From Chaetoderma sp. LZ-2023a (Eukaryota > Mollusca > Caudofoveata > Chaetodermatida > Chaetodermatidae): a stretch of 64,000 nt of DNA. Positions 32,501-43,560 of this stretch are shown here, one piece after another. A model generated the notes under the pieces. It searched no databases and was not told where the DNA came from. It was given only the letters and a program-made list of their open reading frames with translations. The DNA lies in assembly GCA_034401795.1 (NCBI GenBank), contig CM067369.1:138024496-138088495 (forward strand). Direction: 5' to 3'. A program made the translations under genes and the position numbers. Within the stretch, counting starts at the first letter, position 1; the number at the start of each line of letters is the position of its first letter.

Positions 32501-33440
32501 GTTGCACACTGACTGTATTACTGAGATGAGTATCTGTACTCTCTGCTGAGTAGGATAAACATATCCTATCTCCAGATCGAAAAACATTCCCAGGTAAACA
32601 AACCTCTGGGATGGAGTCAGCTCTGATTTTTGAAAATCGATTATCCAGCCTAAGTCTGTGAGAGTTTTCAAAACTATATCCAGATTTGCTGATAAACTAT
32701 TCTGGTTGTGTGCTTTTAACAGCCAGTCATCTATATACGTGTGGACTTCTATGCTTCTCCTGCGGAGGTATGCTGTTATCGCAAGAACCACCCTTGTGAA
32801 GACCTGAGGAGCCGTAAAATTCCGAAGGGTAATACCCTGAATTCCCACTGTCTGCCCTGGAATGCGAATCTCAGGAAGCGACGGAAACTCCTCGCTATTG
32901 GAATGTGGAAATAAGTATCCTTCAAATCTATTGAAGCTGTCCACATTCCCTTCTCCAACCCTGCCAACACCGATTTCAGTCTCCATCTTGAAACTGGGTG
33001 TGTCTATGAACTTGTTCAATGGCTTGAGGTTGAGAATTGGTATCCACCCTCCAGTGCTTTTCGTTACCAAGAACACGGTTGAATAGAAGCCCGGGAAATT
33101 TTGCGCTGCTTGAATTGCTCCTTTGAGTATGAGGGAACTTATTTCCTCCTCTATACACAACCGCTGATCTGGATCTCTTGGAATTTGAATCCAGACTGGC
33201 ACCAGAGACAGTCGCGATGGCGGAGCTGTTATCCAGTCGGGATGATACCCGACTGAAAGCCATCGCAAGACTAAATGGTCCTGAGTCAACCGTTCCCACT
33301 CTTACATGTGGTTGGCCAATAGGCCTCCCACTGGTCCACCTAGGGAGAGAGGCGGACATAAGGAGCGCAAGAGTGGCACTCTCCTGGTGCAGATGCACTG
33401 GGGTAGCTCTTACTGTGGTAATCACTCCATCGGGTACGAT
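32501..33440 (-). pseudogene. DIRS element B reverse transcriptase, nearly whole
   Basis: RT with WLSVGYHPDWITAPPSRLSL, GGWIPILNLKPLNKF, a frameshifted middle (32850-32960) and an intact palm with VFTRVVLAITAYLRRRS and YIDDWLLK. It ends in the thumb (QRFVYLGMFF). Two frameshifts flank the DLKDTYFHIP helix. Closely related to the RT of elements A and C. Confidence 0.75.
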
Positions 33441-34876
33441 TACCACGACCAGATCCTCGCGCACCACGGCCCCCACCGTGCGCACCTCGGTTCGCGGGCG
33501 GCTGCCTGGCTGGCTGCGCCGGAGGAGCCTGCGCCCGCCCCCCCCCCCCCCCTCGCTGCTGGCCGAAGCACTCGCGGCCGTGGCTGCACTGGCGGCTGGC
33601 CTCTGACCTGGCCACCGCCTCGAGCCTGCAGGGGATGATACGCAGGGGAAGAAGCGCGAACGCGCTCTCTGCGGAGCACTTAAAATTGCTCACGCAATGC
33701 CCTCTGGTTATTATCCTGGGTAACCGTCTCCTGGAGATGCTTACATCCCTCACCTCCAAAAAGACCAGGACCTCTCATAGGCGTACGCAGCAGCCTATTA
33801 TACAAATCTTGGGATGGGCACAAGTTATCAAGAGCAAGCATGCGCCTCGCCCGGACACTCCTGGTTACAGACCGGGTTAAACAGTTCAAAGTCAAGTTAA
33901 TTCCATCTTGGATGGCTCTCTGGACAGTCACCGGACTAGGCTGGCGCAATGCAGATGCCGTTACTACCCCCTGTAACAGCTGTGAGACGTGCGAAAGCGC
34001 CGAGATAGACGCCCTCGAACTCTCTTCCGCATCGCGCAATGCGGTGTTAGCCGAATGCAAAGCGTTCAAACACAGCGCTCCTGTGTCAGACCGGGAACCT
34101 GGCCGCGTATCTTCGCCCAGCGCAGCGCGATCATCTGCGCTTGGCTTAGGCACTACACCGTATCGCTGATATTGATCAGCAATAATATGGCACCGCTTTG
34201 CCACCTTGCGAGGGGCCTTCGCTAAACGCCCATGCGCCTTAATGGACGTCTCGGCCGCAGTGAACATATCAACAATATGATCAGCTAACAGCAGAGATGG
34301 CATAGCGGCAACAGTCGGTTTACCTGTCAGCCACGGGCGCTGGTCCCGTTGACTGGCCGACTGATCCACAGCAAGACCTGGCCTGATGTTGATTAGCCAC
34401 TGACAAGTGTCAGACCAGTCCTCCTCTGTGGCCACCTGCGAATGCTCTACAAGACGAGGGCCTTCGTCATCCTCCTGAGCAATCGCAGGCGTGTGTGTGG
34501 CTGGAGGAACTGATATGCCTGGCAAGCCAGAGAAAGCATGCGGGCCTGAAAGAACAGGCATGCTAAACTGACTGGCTTGACCAGGAGCAGGCGCCGTGGT
34601 ATTGCGTGGCGAGTATTTCGCCACACCACGGCCCTGGCCAGCACGTGCTACACCATCGGCAAGCCGGGGTATGCGGTAAAACTGGCCATCAGATCCAGCC
34701 CAGGCCACCTTCTGCGCCGTGAACTCTACTCCTGCGTGAGTAGTCCCATGGACAATGTCGCCCGTATTCCCCGCGAGGGGTTTCATGTACGCCAATGTCC
34801 ATGGCCACGGCGCCAGAAGGAGAACCCAGCAGGGTCTTGGGCCCTCCTCCGGAGATACTGCACATTCAGACATCAT
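33440..34876 (-). pseudogene. DIRS element B ORF1 (Gag-like), truncated
   Basis: 398 codons matching the middle and end of element A ORF1 (for example LFGGEGCKHLQETVTQ). A TAA at 33680-33682 interrupts it and the Arg/Gly-rich tail follows in the same frame until a C run at 33540 shifts it. The Cys-rich N-terminus and about 1 kb of leader are deleted; the terminal repeat follows directly after about 34870. Confidence 0.75.
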
Positions 34877-34963
34877 TCACAGGTAACTAATCCTTGAAAG
34901 ATTGTTTCTTATTAAGAAAAAACAGTCAGAAAACTTTGAGCCAAAAAGTTGCATGAGACTAAG

Positions 34964-35153
34964 CCAATAAATTAGCAAAGAGGAAGTACTAGTCGGCGCA
35001 TGCGCCGTGGTGGGGCTGGCATCCGTCTGACTGACCTCTGACTACCTGCCCAGTAGGGGCACCTTACTTTTTTAATCTGAGTGTTTTATTGAGTGAAAGC
35101 CGATATTTAGCAATATCAAAGAGTATTAGGGAGGTAAGTATACGCTTGAAGTG
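34964..35153 (-). repeat. DIRS element B right inverted terminal repeat
   Basis: About 190 bp, inverse of 27785-27966 and near-identical to 3944-4125 of element A. Ends TATTAGGGAGGTAAGTATAC then GCTTGAAGTG. Confidence 0.85.
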
Positions 35154-35370
35154 GAAATATCCTTTCCATGGTTCATCATTGATGAATAGATAATCACAGC
35201 CTCTGCCAAGAGAGCTAACGGAGCTTCCACTTACAATAATTACTCCTTCCCAACACCCTTTTCAGACTCAAAATATAGGAGTATATAAATGAGTGTTAAA
35301 CACTGCAGCTTGATTCAATATCTATAGGTAAATACCTTCAGTGACAGCTTCCAATATTTCACTTCAATTC

Positions 35371-35604
35371 AGCCCTTTAACACTCACATCATTGAAAAAT
35401 GGCTCGTGCAGTGGTCTTGAGAAATGTCAATTTGCAGACCAAAGAGAAGGCTATTTTTGAAAATTTACCACGGGAATGACTGGCTCGATAAACGAGCCAG
35501 TCATTTCGGTGATAAATTTTCAAAAATAGTCTTCTCCTGGCCTGCAAATGGGCATTTTCTATGAGAACATTTAAATTTTCTTGACCCAAATCGAGGGTTT
35601 AAGT
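35371..35604. repeat. Hairpin MITE family 1 copy
   Basis: Complete hairpin around GGCTCGATAAACGAGCC; right end before TTAA at 35605-35608. Lies about 100 bp downstream of the 35705 exon end. Confidence 0.75.
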
Positions 35605-35704
35605 GTTAAAGAGGCAATAGCTGATTGATCTATAAATTCTATTTAAAGCTCAGTTTTCGCTTTTTTTAATTTTTAAAGCAGCTCTCTACACATGAGCTAC
35701 TTAC

Positions 35705-35853
35705 TGGGTGCAGTGGAGTACACCTTAGGAACAGATCTCTTGCTGAGAAATTCACGTAATTTCTTCTGCGCATCAGGACCCAGGTAGCGAGATTGAGATC
35801 TTCGTGGGGTTGACGTCGCACTCTTATTCGAGTCCGGAGAGTCCAAGGCAGAC
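35705..35853 (-). CDS. NUP214: NUP214-like exon, basic linker with FLSKR motif
   Basis: Exon of 149 bp, starting in phase 2 after acceptor GTCATAG and ending A/GTAAGT in phase 1. It encodes a Ser-rich start (SPDSNKSATSTPRRSQ), then AQKKLREFLSKRSVP and YSTAPS. Vertebrate NUP214 has the same short conserved block (QLRNFLAKRKTPPVRSTAP) between coiled coil and FG region. The match in place and wording strongly supports the gene call. DIRS element B lies in the following intron. Confidence 0.88.
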
Positions 35854-36221
35854 CTATGACAAAAGTATTGCTACATGACAAAATTATTCGGACATAATAA
35901 TCACATATATATCCAACAATAAGAAATAGTAAATAAGTACATTGTGTTAAGGATTGTCTCCACAGCATCAGTTTGTCACAAGATTCCAAGTATTTCAACT
36001 CAAGAAAATCACATCAAAATATGAATACATGTGCACCTTAGCTACCTTCTCTCAAAAGTTGATCGGTTTTTTTTTTTTCAAATATCCAAGTACTTAGCCA
36101 TTTATACCCATGGATCCCAAGATATAATTTATTCAGTTTCAAACTTCATTCAGTAGTTACATAGAATATTTAAGAAAACCAGGTCTTAGTCAATTATACA
36201 GTATGGGCTATTAGCCATCAG
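35854..36221. other. Intron sequence without recognised feature
   Basis: AT-rich upstream intron of the 35853 exon; nothing recognised. Confidence 0.45.
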
Positions 36222-36475
36222 ACAGGCATGGAAATGGCAAGCAGAAAGGCCTGAGTATTGACAATCACACAGACATGGATATGTCAAGAAGAAGAAGCCA
36301 GGGTATTGACAATCACAGACATTGATACCACAAGCAGAAAGGCCAGAGTACTGACAATCACACAAATATGGATATCACAAGCAGAACGGCCAGAGTATTG
36401 ACCATCACACAGATATGGATATGATAAGCAGAAAGACCAGGGTATTCACAATCACACAGATATGGATGAGTCAAA
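36222..36475. repeat. Tandem array, about five units of 50-60 bp
   Basis: Repeated words GGATATGACAAGCAGAAAGG (with variants), CCAGAGTATTGACAATCAC and ACAGATATGGATAT. The units differ by 10-20 percent and have no spacer structure, so this is a minisatellite and not a CRISPR. Confidence 0.7.
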
Positions 36476-36800
36476 TGACATACATTTTTTGTGATTCCAT
36501 AAAATCTGATTTGTGTTTTATTTTGTTTAACTAGATACCGGGGCATCCATGTCGAGCCTTCGGCATATTTTTGAAAAACTTTAACATTCTTCCAATACAA
36601 ATGTTCAAACCACCTCCAATATGGAGCTAATTTGAAGATTATTTTCTTTATGGATGAAGACTGAATGCAATGAATTAAATTTGGATCACTATGTCGAGCC
36701 ATACTCTGTTTCGTGCAACGCTCGACACCGATCTATGATTTATTAGATTAAGCATTCAAAATATTCAAAACATCTACATGTATATATTGAAACAAATTGA

Positions 36801-37146
36801 AGATTCCAGTTTTAGCTATGCCCATCTTTAGCTAACCTCCATCAACACTTCGCCCATCTTGGCATCGATCAATCCCTGAACTCCCTGACTATTAATTTTC
36901 AGAAAACTATACAGGTAAGCTGTTATGGCAGCAAAAGTGCCAAGTCAAATTAGTTTCAAAATATTCAACAGCATGTTTATTAAATAGCAAAACCATACAA
37001 TTCATACAACAATGCTTAGTCCATCATCAATTAAGCATTCGTGACGAATGTAACTACGCCATTCATGACATAATTGGTTAGGACGGCAGCCTGCACATCA
37101 TCTAGATGATTATGACATCATATGATTGATGGATAAACTGCAGGAC
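36801..37146 (-). repeat. Hairpin MITE family 2 copy, inverted
   Basis: Same family as 9931-10319 in the opposite orientation, with ends GATTCCAGTTTTAGCTATGC and ATCATATGATTGATGGAT. The inner palindrome is partly lost. Confidence 0.7.
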
Positions 37147-37185
37147 CACTCGATTCACAGATTTTGCAACAATAGACAGCACACA

Positions 37186-37315
37186 GGCACATGGACACAC
37201 ATGAATGCGCGATTGCACGCTCGCTCATGCCCACACGCATGCACATAGGTGTACGTACAGACATACATGAAATTCAGACATTCACACGCACATACGCACA
37301 CATACATACAGATAC
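37186..37315. repeat. Degenerate CA-rich, alternating purine-pyrimidine tract
   Basis: Imperfect CACACATACATACA-type run starting directly at the donor of the 37321 exon end. A second alternating tract (GTGTGTGCATGCAATAC and similar) lies at 37695-37830. Confidence 0.6.
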
Positions 37316-37320
37316 ACAAC

Positions 37321-37518
37321 CTTATGAATGAAATTCTGTTGTGATTTGCTGTGTCAATAGTGTTGCGTGTAGTTTTCCATGGTGATATTTTATTATGTAG
37401 TCGCAGCTGTGTCAGGTTTTCCTGCACCTCATCCAGTTTGCTCTTCTGAACCTGCATCAGATTATGGTTGCTCTTCAAAACCCGATAGATAGCGTCACTT
37501 CTTGGAGCACAAATAGAC
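37321..37518 (-). CDS. NUP214: NUP214-like exon, end of coiled coil
   Basis: Exon of 198 bp, phase 2 at both ends (acceptor TTCTCTAG, donor AG/GTTGTG). It encodes a segment with LKSNHNLMQVQKSKLDEV, then NLTQLRLHNKISPW, then a polar tail. In vertebrate NUP214 the matching stretch ends QLRLYKQTSLW, so the order is conserved. The previous exon ends with AA and this one starts with G, giving Lys at the junction. The donor is weaker than the others. A degenerate CA-rich run follows it directly. Confidence 0.82.
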
Positions 37519-37935
37519 CTAGAGAAAAGTACAACTTCGTACAGAACATATATGTGTTTAACTTTAACCCTTAAAACATTGAAATTTCAGAGTTCAAAAT
37601 TTCATACCATTTGATAAATTATATATCTGATTAAGTAGTTTCAAAATTGTGGTGACGTTGAAAGTTATTGCTTTTTAGGACAACTTTCATCAACATTGTT
37701 TCCAAAATGTACACCAGCATTGTGCATGCATCTGTGGGTGCACATAAAAGTTTGACATGTGTGTGCATGCAATACTGTACATGCATGCAAGTGTGCATGT
37801 CTATATACATGTATGCATGCTAGTCAATACATTCATCTACTTTTCACTTTTACTCGCTTATAGTTACGACATTTCAAATCATCCCCCTCTGTGCATGTAA
37901 CTGCAGATGCATAATAAATTATGTTAACTCATTCA
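37519..37935. other. Intron sequence without recognised gene
   Basis: Intron upstream of the 37518 exon start with the alternating purine-pyrimidine tract noted above; nothing coding. Confidence 0.45.
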
Positions 37936-37937
37936 TT

Positions 37938-38272
37938 GTGAAGACGGCCATAACACCATCTGCAGCGTACACTACATGGATTGGTTCTGGAACCGTCAAC
38001 CACAATACGTGGACACAACAACACGTGGACACAGCTACAAGCTTAGGAAGTACCACTCAAATAAATCACTGCGTGCACACACCTTCAGCAACAGAGTTAT
38101 CAACAACTGGAACTCTCTTGCTGAGGAAGTGCTGGTGGCACCCACCCTTAACTGCTTCAAGCACCGGCTAGATAAACACTGGTCCCAATATCTCTATACA
38201 GTCGACCTCCCTCAAGTTCTCAGAAGCCAGTATCAACCAGAATGTGATTCAGAGAAACTTGGTACTATTTAA
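37938..38272 (+). pseudogene. LINE reverse transcriptase ORF, C-terminal fragment
   Basis: About 98 codons in frame with TRGHSYKLRKYHSNKSLRAH, FSNRVINNWNSLAEE and FKHRLDKHWSQ. This is the tail found at the end of many CR1/Jockey-like LINE ORF2 proteins (RVINxWNxLP, FKxRLDxxW). The 5' part is absent, as usual for a 5'-truncated LINE copy. Plus strand, opposite to the host gene. Confidence 0.7.
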
Positions 38273-39225
38273 TACCTTCTATAGAACATTATTCCGGGTA
38301 CACTGATAAACATAAGTGCCTAACTTCCCAATTATATCGACAAGGTGGGTCAGTCCTACCAATCATGAAAGAATACACCGATTGAAAATCGTAACTGTCT
38401 CAGTCCTCCAAGTAAATTGACAAGGTGGGTTGGTCCTACCAATCATGAAATGTATTAATGAGGCGGGTCCACCCCACCAGCTAAAACTGCTATGCTGTTC
38501 CTGGTCCACATTCTATTACTAATCCACAGCCAACCTATAATGTAATACTCTCATCTGCAACAGGCCGGGTCAGGTGGGCTTGTCCTACCAGCCCCACAAG
38601 CACATAAACAACTATTGTAACAATGTCATCGTACTGCTAAGATGGGTATGTCCTACTATTTCAGTAAGATAATTATGTGAGTCAGCCTTACCAACCCCAA
38701 CAGATCGCTAGGTGAGTTCTTGCCGTATTTAAATCCTATGTTTTAGTACCTTGTACCAGCCAACATATTGTATATATCTCCACACATATTAATCTGGAAG
38801 AATACACCGAACTGTAATCGTAACTGTCACAGGCCCCCAAGTAAATTGACAAGAAGGGTTGGTCCTACCAATCACGAAATGTATTAATGATACATATTGT
38901 ATATATCTCCACACATATTAATCCAGGACAGGTGGGCGTGTCCTACCATCCATGAGGCTACATGTGCACTTATACGGTGGGTTTGTTCTATCATTCAATC
39001 AAGCTTGTAATGGGGGTCGGGCTTTCCACCCACTCGATGTAAACATGTGTATATTGTACATTTGAAAAATTATGCCTATTGTAAGTGGCTGAGCCAGGTG
39101 GGATTGCACTACCAGCCCTTCAAGCCTTATCATGAAGAACGAGAGGTTCCTGCACTTCGATAAGGTGGGTCTGTCCTACAAGATCAAGGATGTATATATG
39201 TACATTGTAAATTGTACATATACCA
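38273..39225 (+). repeat. LINE 3' tail with GGTGGG..CCTACCA repeats
   Basis: Downstream of the LINE stop are many imperfect repeats of AAGGTGGGTTGGTCCTACCA and the longer block around GTAAATTGACAAG.. (38395 and 38835) and ACATATTGTATATATCTCC (38762 and 38893). They form the 3' untranslated region of the LINE or a minisatellite next to it. It ends at the left terminus of DIRS element C. Confidence 0.55.
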
Positions 39226-39229
39226 CAGC

Positions 39230-39442
39230 ATAAGAAAATTTACCAAATTTCTTTTCCACAGGTGAGATGACATACTTACCTCACTAACACTTGATATACT
39301 AGTATATTATTCAATAATATTCAGAATTATAAACGGTTAGGTGCCCCTAATGGGCAGGTGGATGTACACAGTCATTCACATGACAGACCCCACCCACTGC
39401 GCATGCGCATACTGGTACTTCCGTTACTAAATATTGGCTGAC
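39230..39442 (+). repeat. DIRS element C left inverted terminal repeat
   Basis: Inverse of 55711-55909, including CTAATGGGCAGGTGGATGTA and CGCATGCGCATACTGGTACT. Some bases have changed from the ICR copy (CCTCACTAACAC for CCTCCCTAACAC). Confidence 0.8.
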
Positions 39443-39505
39443 ATAGAAACAACTATTCAAATAACCAAAGGACCAGGCCTCCGTGGGGTGGAGAGGCCGG
39501 GATCC

Positions 39506-39612
39506 TGTTAGGGAGGTAAGTATGTCATCTCACTCTTGAAAAAGAAATTTGGTAAATTTTCTTATTTCACACCATGAGAACATACTTACCTCCCTAACAC
39601 TCTTGATAAAAG
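39506..39612. other. DIRS element C internal complementary region
   Basis: TGTTAGGGAGGTAAGTATGT.. to ..AAATTTTCTTATT is the inverse of the left terminus, and CACACCATGAGAACATACTT.. to ..CTCTTGATA is the inverse of the right terminus. The layout is the same as in element B. Confidence 0.82.
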
Positions 39613-40200
39613 CCAGAATTTGAAAGTCAATTTGGTGGGAGGAAGGCAAGGTCCTGAAAACCATCACACCCTCGAAGAATTTTCAAGAGATTAAAAAAAC
39701 ATCTGAAATTGTATCTGAAACACAATCAGGAATAGAATTTTGCATCGGATAATCGACCGATGAAGAGAGATTGATCAAAAAACAAATGCGCTACCGCCTC
39801 CCCCCCCTCCCCCCCCCCCCCCCCCCCGCCTCTTTCTGAGGAAGGTTAGGAAAAAACGCTGCTCTAAATGACTAGCACGTTCTCTCATACTTGATGAAAA
39901 GTATTACTAGACATTGGAAAAAGAAGAATTGCTTCATTTTCAAAAAACTCTGAAAGAACCACTATTAAGAGACATTTACCATCACCATATTAAAAATTAA
40001 AAATATGACACCATCACCAAGACAAAAAACAAAATGGTCACATATACTTACCTCTGATGTCTTGAGCGCGGCACTCATCTCTTCCCCCACCGGATGAAGA
40101 GAATTGTACCAGCTAATAGTAGGGATACCCTACCAACAAATGTGATATTTGTAAATAGCAGAGGAGGAAAACTAATTACAAATACATACCTCTACATTAT
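39613..40200. other. DIRS element C non-coding part between ICR and recombinase
   Basis: About 590 bp without ORF. It includes a C-rich low-complexity tract (39799-39828), the place where element B carries its 1.9-kb insertion. Confidence 0.6.
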
Positions 40201-41230
40201 TTATTTTCTGAGGACTGAGACGGCGAGCGGGTTAGAAGTGTCACGAAGGTAATGGTCGGTAAAACTTGATTCACAGTGCCACTGGGCTACTGACATAATG
40301 TCTTCAATAGAAACACCATTAAACAATGCCGTGGAAGTTACCACACCACGGACACTACGAGCCTTGGCTCTATCTACTTGGATTCCAGTGGCTGTCTTAT
40401 GACAGAATTGAATACATTCTACTATCCATTTGGAAATAGTGTCTCTTGACCCATACCAAGGGGTTCAATATATGACAACCATAGGGAACATGGGTCCATC
40501 CGCCAAACCTGAGTTCTTCTCTTGTACTTATTTGGAGCATGGACAGGACAGCATACTTTAGCACCAGGATCATATCTGGTTAAGGCAGGTAAAATTTACC
40601 CAGATATTTTAAAGATTGATTCTTAGCCAAGAAATTCAATCTTGGTAGAAGCTTAAGGCCTTCACCTGTAACTATATAACGGTCAGGCTCAGCAGACAAG
40701 GCATGAACTTCACTCCTGCGTCTGGCTGATGCTGCCGCAACTAAAAATACAGTTTTAAGTGTCAATAATTTTACAGATATAGCACTAAGTGGTTCAAAGG
40801 GTTTATCACTCAAAACCTTGCAGAACCAGAGAAAGGCTCCATGACGATGTCAGTGGATTTCTTGGTCTGAGATTGCCCATACCTTTAATAAGAGTATTTA
40901 AAACACTTACTTCATCACTTCCCCTCTTAGCAGTCATTAATGCTGATTTGTATCCAGCAATAGAATTAGGCTTAAGACTATAGGCATCAAACAGGTGACA
41001 GAGAAAATCAGCTAATACCTGAATAGATGCTTCCATCGGATTGATACATCTCTTTGAGCACCATTCTGCAAATCTGTTGATTTTATAATTATATGCTCTG
41101 GAGGTTGACTCCCTTCTGGCGCTGGCCATGAAATTGGCTGCTTGCTCAGAAAAGCCCTCCTTAATCGCAAATTTTTTGACAACATCCATGCAGTCAATTG
41201 AAACATTGACGGATTGTTGTGAAGGGTCTT
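40201..41230 (-). pseudogene. DIRS element C tyrosine recombinase, broken
   Basis: N-terminal part from FAIKEGFSEQAANFMASARR through VLNTLIKGMGNLRPRNP, a frameshift near 40830, then the first catalytic Arg in AASARRRSEVHALS, more breaks, and the C-terminal part with SVRGVVTST, MSVAQWHCESSFTDHYLRD. The His of the HxxR motif, present in element B, reads Arg here. Stop at 40201-40203. Confidence 0.75.
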
Positions 41231-41806
41231 GCCCTGGAAGATAATATTGTCCATCAGAGGCAGAGGAACCGGATTGCAAACCAGAAGGTCCAGCAGATCC
41301 GTAAACCATGATCGGCGTGGCCAATTTGGGGCGATCAGAAGCACTTGGCATTCCTCCCGCTTGATCTTCTGAAGAATCCTTGGAATCAGGATTGTTGGAG
41401 CATACATTCTCTTCCAACTGATAGTTAGTGCATCTATTGCGATAGCGCTTAGATCTGGAATCGGAGAAACGTACGTCGTCATCTTCGCATTCTTCTTCAT
41501 TGCGAACAAATCTGTTGGGCTTTCCCCAATGATTGAACAGGTGATCCGCCACACATTGATTTAGTTGCCATTCCGTAGGCAGAATGCTCATCCTTCGGCT
41601 CAATGAGTCTGCTAACAGATTCAGCCTTCCCGGAATATGAACTGCTTTCAAGGTGATCATATGATCCATGCACCAGCAAAGCAGCTTCCATGTCATCATA
41701 CAGAGACTGGGCGACTTCGTTCCGCCCTGGCAGTTTATGTAACTCACTACTGTAGAGTTGTCTGAACGTATCATCACAAATTTTCCCTCCACTTCTTTTA
41801 AGAAGT
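41231..41806 (-). pseudogene. DIRS element C RNase H (C-terminal part) and methyltransferase-like region
   Basis: Starts inside RNase H at the Gypsy border (KEVEGKFVMIRSDNSTVVSY), continues with AVHIPGRLNLLADSLSRR and, after a shift near 41510, the region DLFAMKKNAKMTTYVSP and PNWPRRSWFTDLLDLL. The N-terminal half of RNase H is at 52020 on the other side of the Gypsy element. Confidence 0.75.
41803..41806. repeat. Gypsy target-site duplication, left copy
   Basis: AAGT, repeated at 52020-52023. Confidence 0.8.
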
Positions 41807-42001
41807 TGTGATGCTGGCGGTATCCCGCAATTCCGCAGTTCGTGTTTCGCGGCTGCCGGGCTAGCTGATTCCCGCCGTTTCTATGGACGCCCGGCAGTCG
41901 TACCTTGGAACTTGAACTGCGCAGATCTGCCGCTGGTTCCACGGGCCGATTCGAGACCTCTGTTGGGTGAGTAACCTTTTATACGTAGCTAAGTTACTAC
42001 A
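41807..42001 (+). repeat. Gypsy 5' LTR
   Basis: 195 bp, starts TGTGATGCTGGCGG and ends TTACTACA, so it has TG..CA ends. Matches 51825-52019 except for four transitions. Confidence 0.92.
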
Positions 42002-42003
42002 AA

Positions 42004-42016
42004 TGGTGTCAGGAGT
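42004..42016 (+). promoter_or_regulatory. Primer-binding site, tRNA-Leu type
   Basis: TGGTGTCAGGAGT starts 2 bp after the 5' LTR and is complementary to the 3' end of animal tRNA-Leu (..ACTCCTGACACCA). The tRNA would prime minus-strand DNA synthesis. Confidence 0.75.
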
Positions 42017-42777
42017 ACTTTGGGCCCTTAATTAAAAATTGTTATTAGTTATTTCTAAATTCTACTCACGATTTTGCTGTTAAAAAGATAGAATTCTCGG
42101 AAATATAAAGACTACTCTAGTCCTGCCCGAACATCAATTTTACAGACTCTGGCCGCCATTTTGATTATTTTATAGTTATTTGTGTATGATTTAATAATCA
42201 CAGATGATAGGTGAGTTATAGTTAAATATATATTATTTATTTATACTATAGCAGGCAAATGTCGGGTATATAGATTAATATACCTTACCTACATACGTCA
42301 TAAATTCAAGATTCAATGTTATTTATTTGAACTGTAATGAATTGAGGTATATTTTCGTGCTAGTAAGTTTCTATCATCTATGTCAGTATTCCGTGGAATG
42401 ACAACCCTATAGTTTCTGGATTGTTATTGTTAGTTGTCTTCAGTGTCATATGTACGCAATTCTGAGTTGTAATTTAACCGTCGGTTTTTTGACATTTCTT
42501 TTTACTTTAATTACAGTTCAATTTCGTTGTTTATTTCAGAATTATTTGAAATAAAGAAGTGATATAAATCACTGTTGTTGTTATCATTATCATTATTATT
42601 AACTTTTTGAACATTAGAGGGTAATCTCCCTTCTAATCAACAAATATGTTTCAATTGTAATATTAGGTTTACTAATTACGCTGAACACTATTTGTTTTGG
42701 TCTTTTTTCTTGTTATTATTAATTCAAAAAGTTCATAATCACATTGCTAGTTACTCCGTTAAAACACTACTCAGCTT

Positions 42778-43560
42778 ATGTCTTCTTTTCAAGTTAAATC
42801 TGAGGAGTTTTTGGCTCGCACCCAGTTTTCATTGGATCAATCCTTTACCCACAAAGCAATTTTGTTGGGTACAAGTAAAGGTTTCATTTTGAAAAGAGCT
42901 GATCAAACTGGGTTTGTTGAGTATTGGTGTAAAAGCGGTGGTACTACACAAGACTTGGTCAATATTTTGCAGTCGAGAATAGCCAGCGTTGTTCAGAAAT
43001 TTCACCGTATCGTTTTCTGTATCTGGGCCGGACCGTGCGACCTAACCGAGAAACGAGGCGAAGGGATTGTCTATTTAAGGACGGCCGATGATGAACTCGC
43101 GGTAGACCGCATTTGCCAACACTATCAACGTGCGATAGACATAGTACGGCATTACGGCCAAACGGTGAAATTTATCGATATCCCGGCGTATTCTCTGGTC
43201 CGGTATAATGAGCAACTTCACCATTTGAATCCCTGTTCCTTCAAAGACCAAGAGCTGCAACTGCATGACCAACTCTCTCTTCTCAATGATAGAATTGAGA
43301 AAATTAATGCAGATATTGGTGTACACACCATCAAATGCAGTGTAGAGTTAATACTCCATAAAAAATTTAGTGCACGTAAACGCGTCCGTTATCATTATAC
43401 TTTCAAGTTTCTGAAGGATGGTTTGCATGCAGGTACGCTACTGAATCTGGTTTGTCTTCGGAAGATTCATTTAGACATTCTCCGGAGTTGCACCACCATC
43501 ACTACTCAGCGAGTTATATTTTTCAGTAAGCATACGCTTACGACTTATTTCAGCAAGTGA
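42778..43560 (+). CDS. SGNH/GDSL-hydrolase-like ORF of the Gypsy element
   Basis: 260-codon ORF between primer-binding site and gag, where Gypsy elements normally have only a leader. It has the order of an SGNH hydrolase: GTS at residues 31-33 (nucleophile Ser33 in place of GDS), GG at 54-55, a beta-strand and turn IVFCIWAGPCDLT (GPCD at 85-88 at the place of G-x-N-D, with the Asn replaced by Cys), a helix around 160-180, and DGLH (Asp214, His217) near the end. Fold assignment is by motif only; the lost Asn may mean reduced or no activity. Frame is undamaged, in contrast to pol. Confidence 0.55.
   Translation: MSSFQVKSEEFLARTQFSLDQSFTHKAILLGTSKGFILKRADQTGFVEYWCKSGGTTQDLVNILQSRIASVVQKFHRIVFCIWAGPCDLTEKRGEGIVYLRTADDELAVDRICQHYQRAIDIVRHYGQTVKFIDIPAYSLVRYNEQLHHLNPCSFKDQELQLHDQLSLLNDRIEKINADIGVHTIKCSVELILHKKFSARKRVRYHYTFKFLKDGLHAGTLLNLVCLRKIHLDILRSCTTITTQRVIFFSKHTLTTYFSK

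Larger units (their letters stand above)
27746..35153 (-). mobile_element. DIRS element B, complete structure, broken ORFs
   Basis: 7.4-kb DIRS-type element with both inverted terminal repeats and an internal complementary region (ICR) at 28031-28134. Order on the minus strand: right terminus, ORF1 (5' part deleted), RT, RNase H, methyltransferase-like region, tyrosine recombinase, ICR, left terminus. A 1.9-kb foreign insertion lies between recombinase and ICR. No target duplication is visible, as expected for recombinase-based insertion. Every ORF has a frameshift or stop. Confidence 0.88.

Noticed and set aside
36222..36475. Possible CRISPR-like array
   Set aside because: Units are contiguous and diverged, with no spacer pattern, and the genome is eukaryotic.
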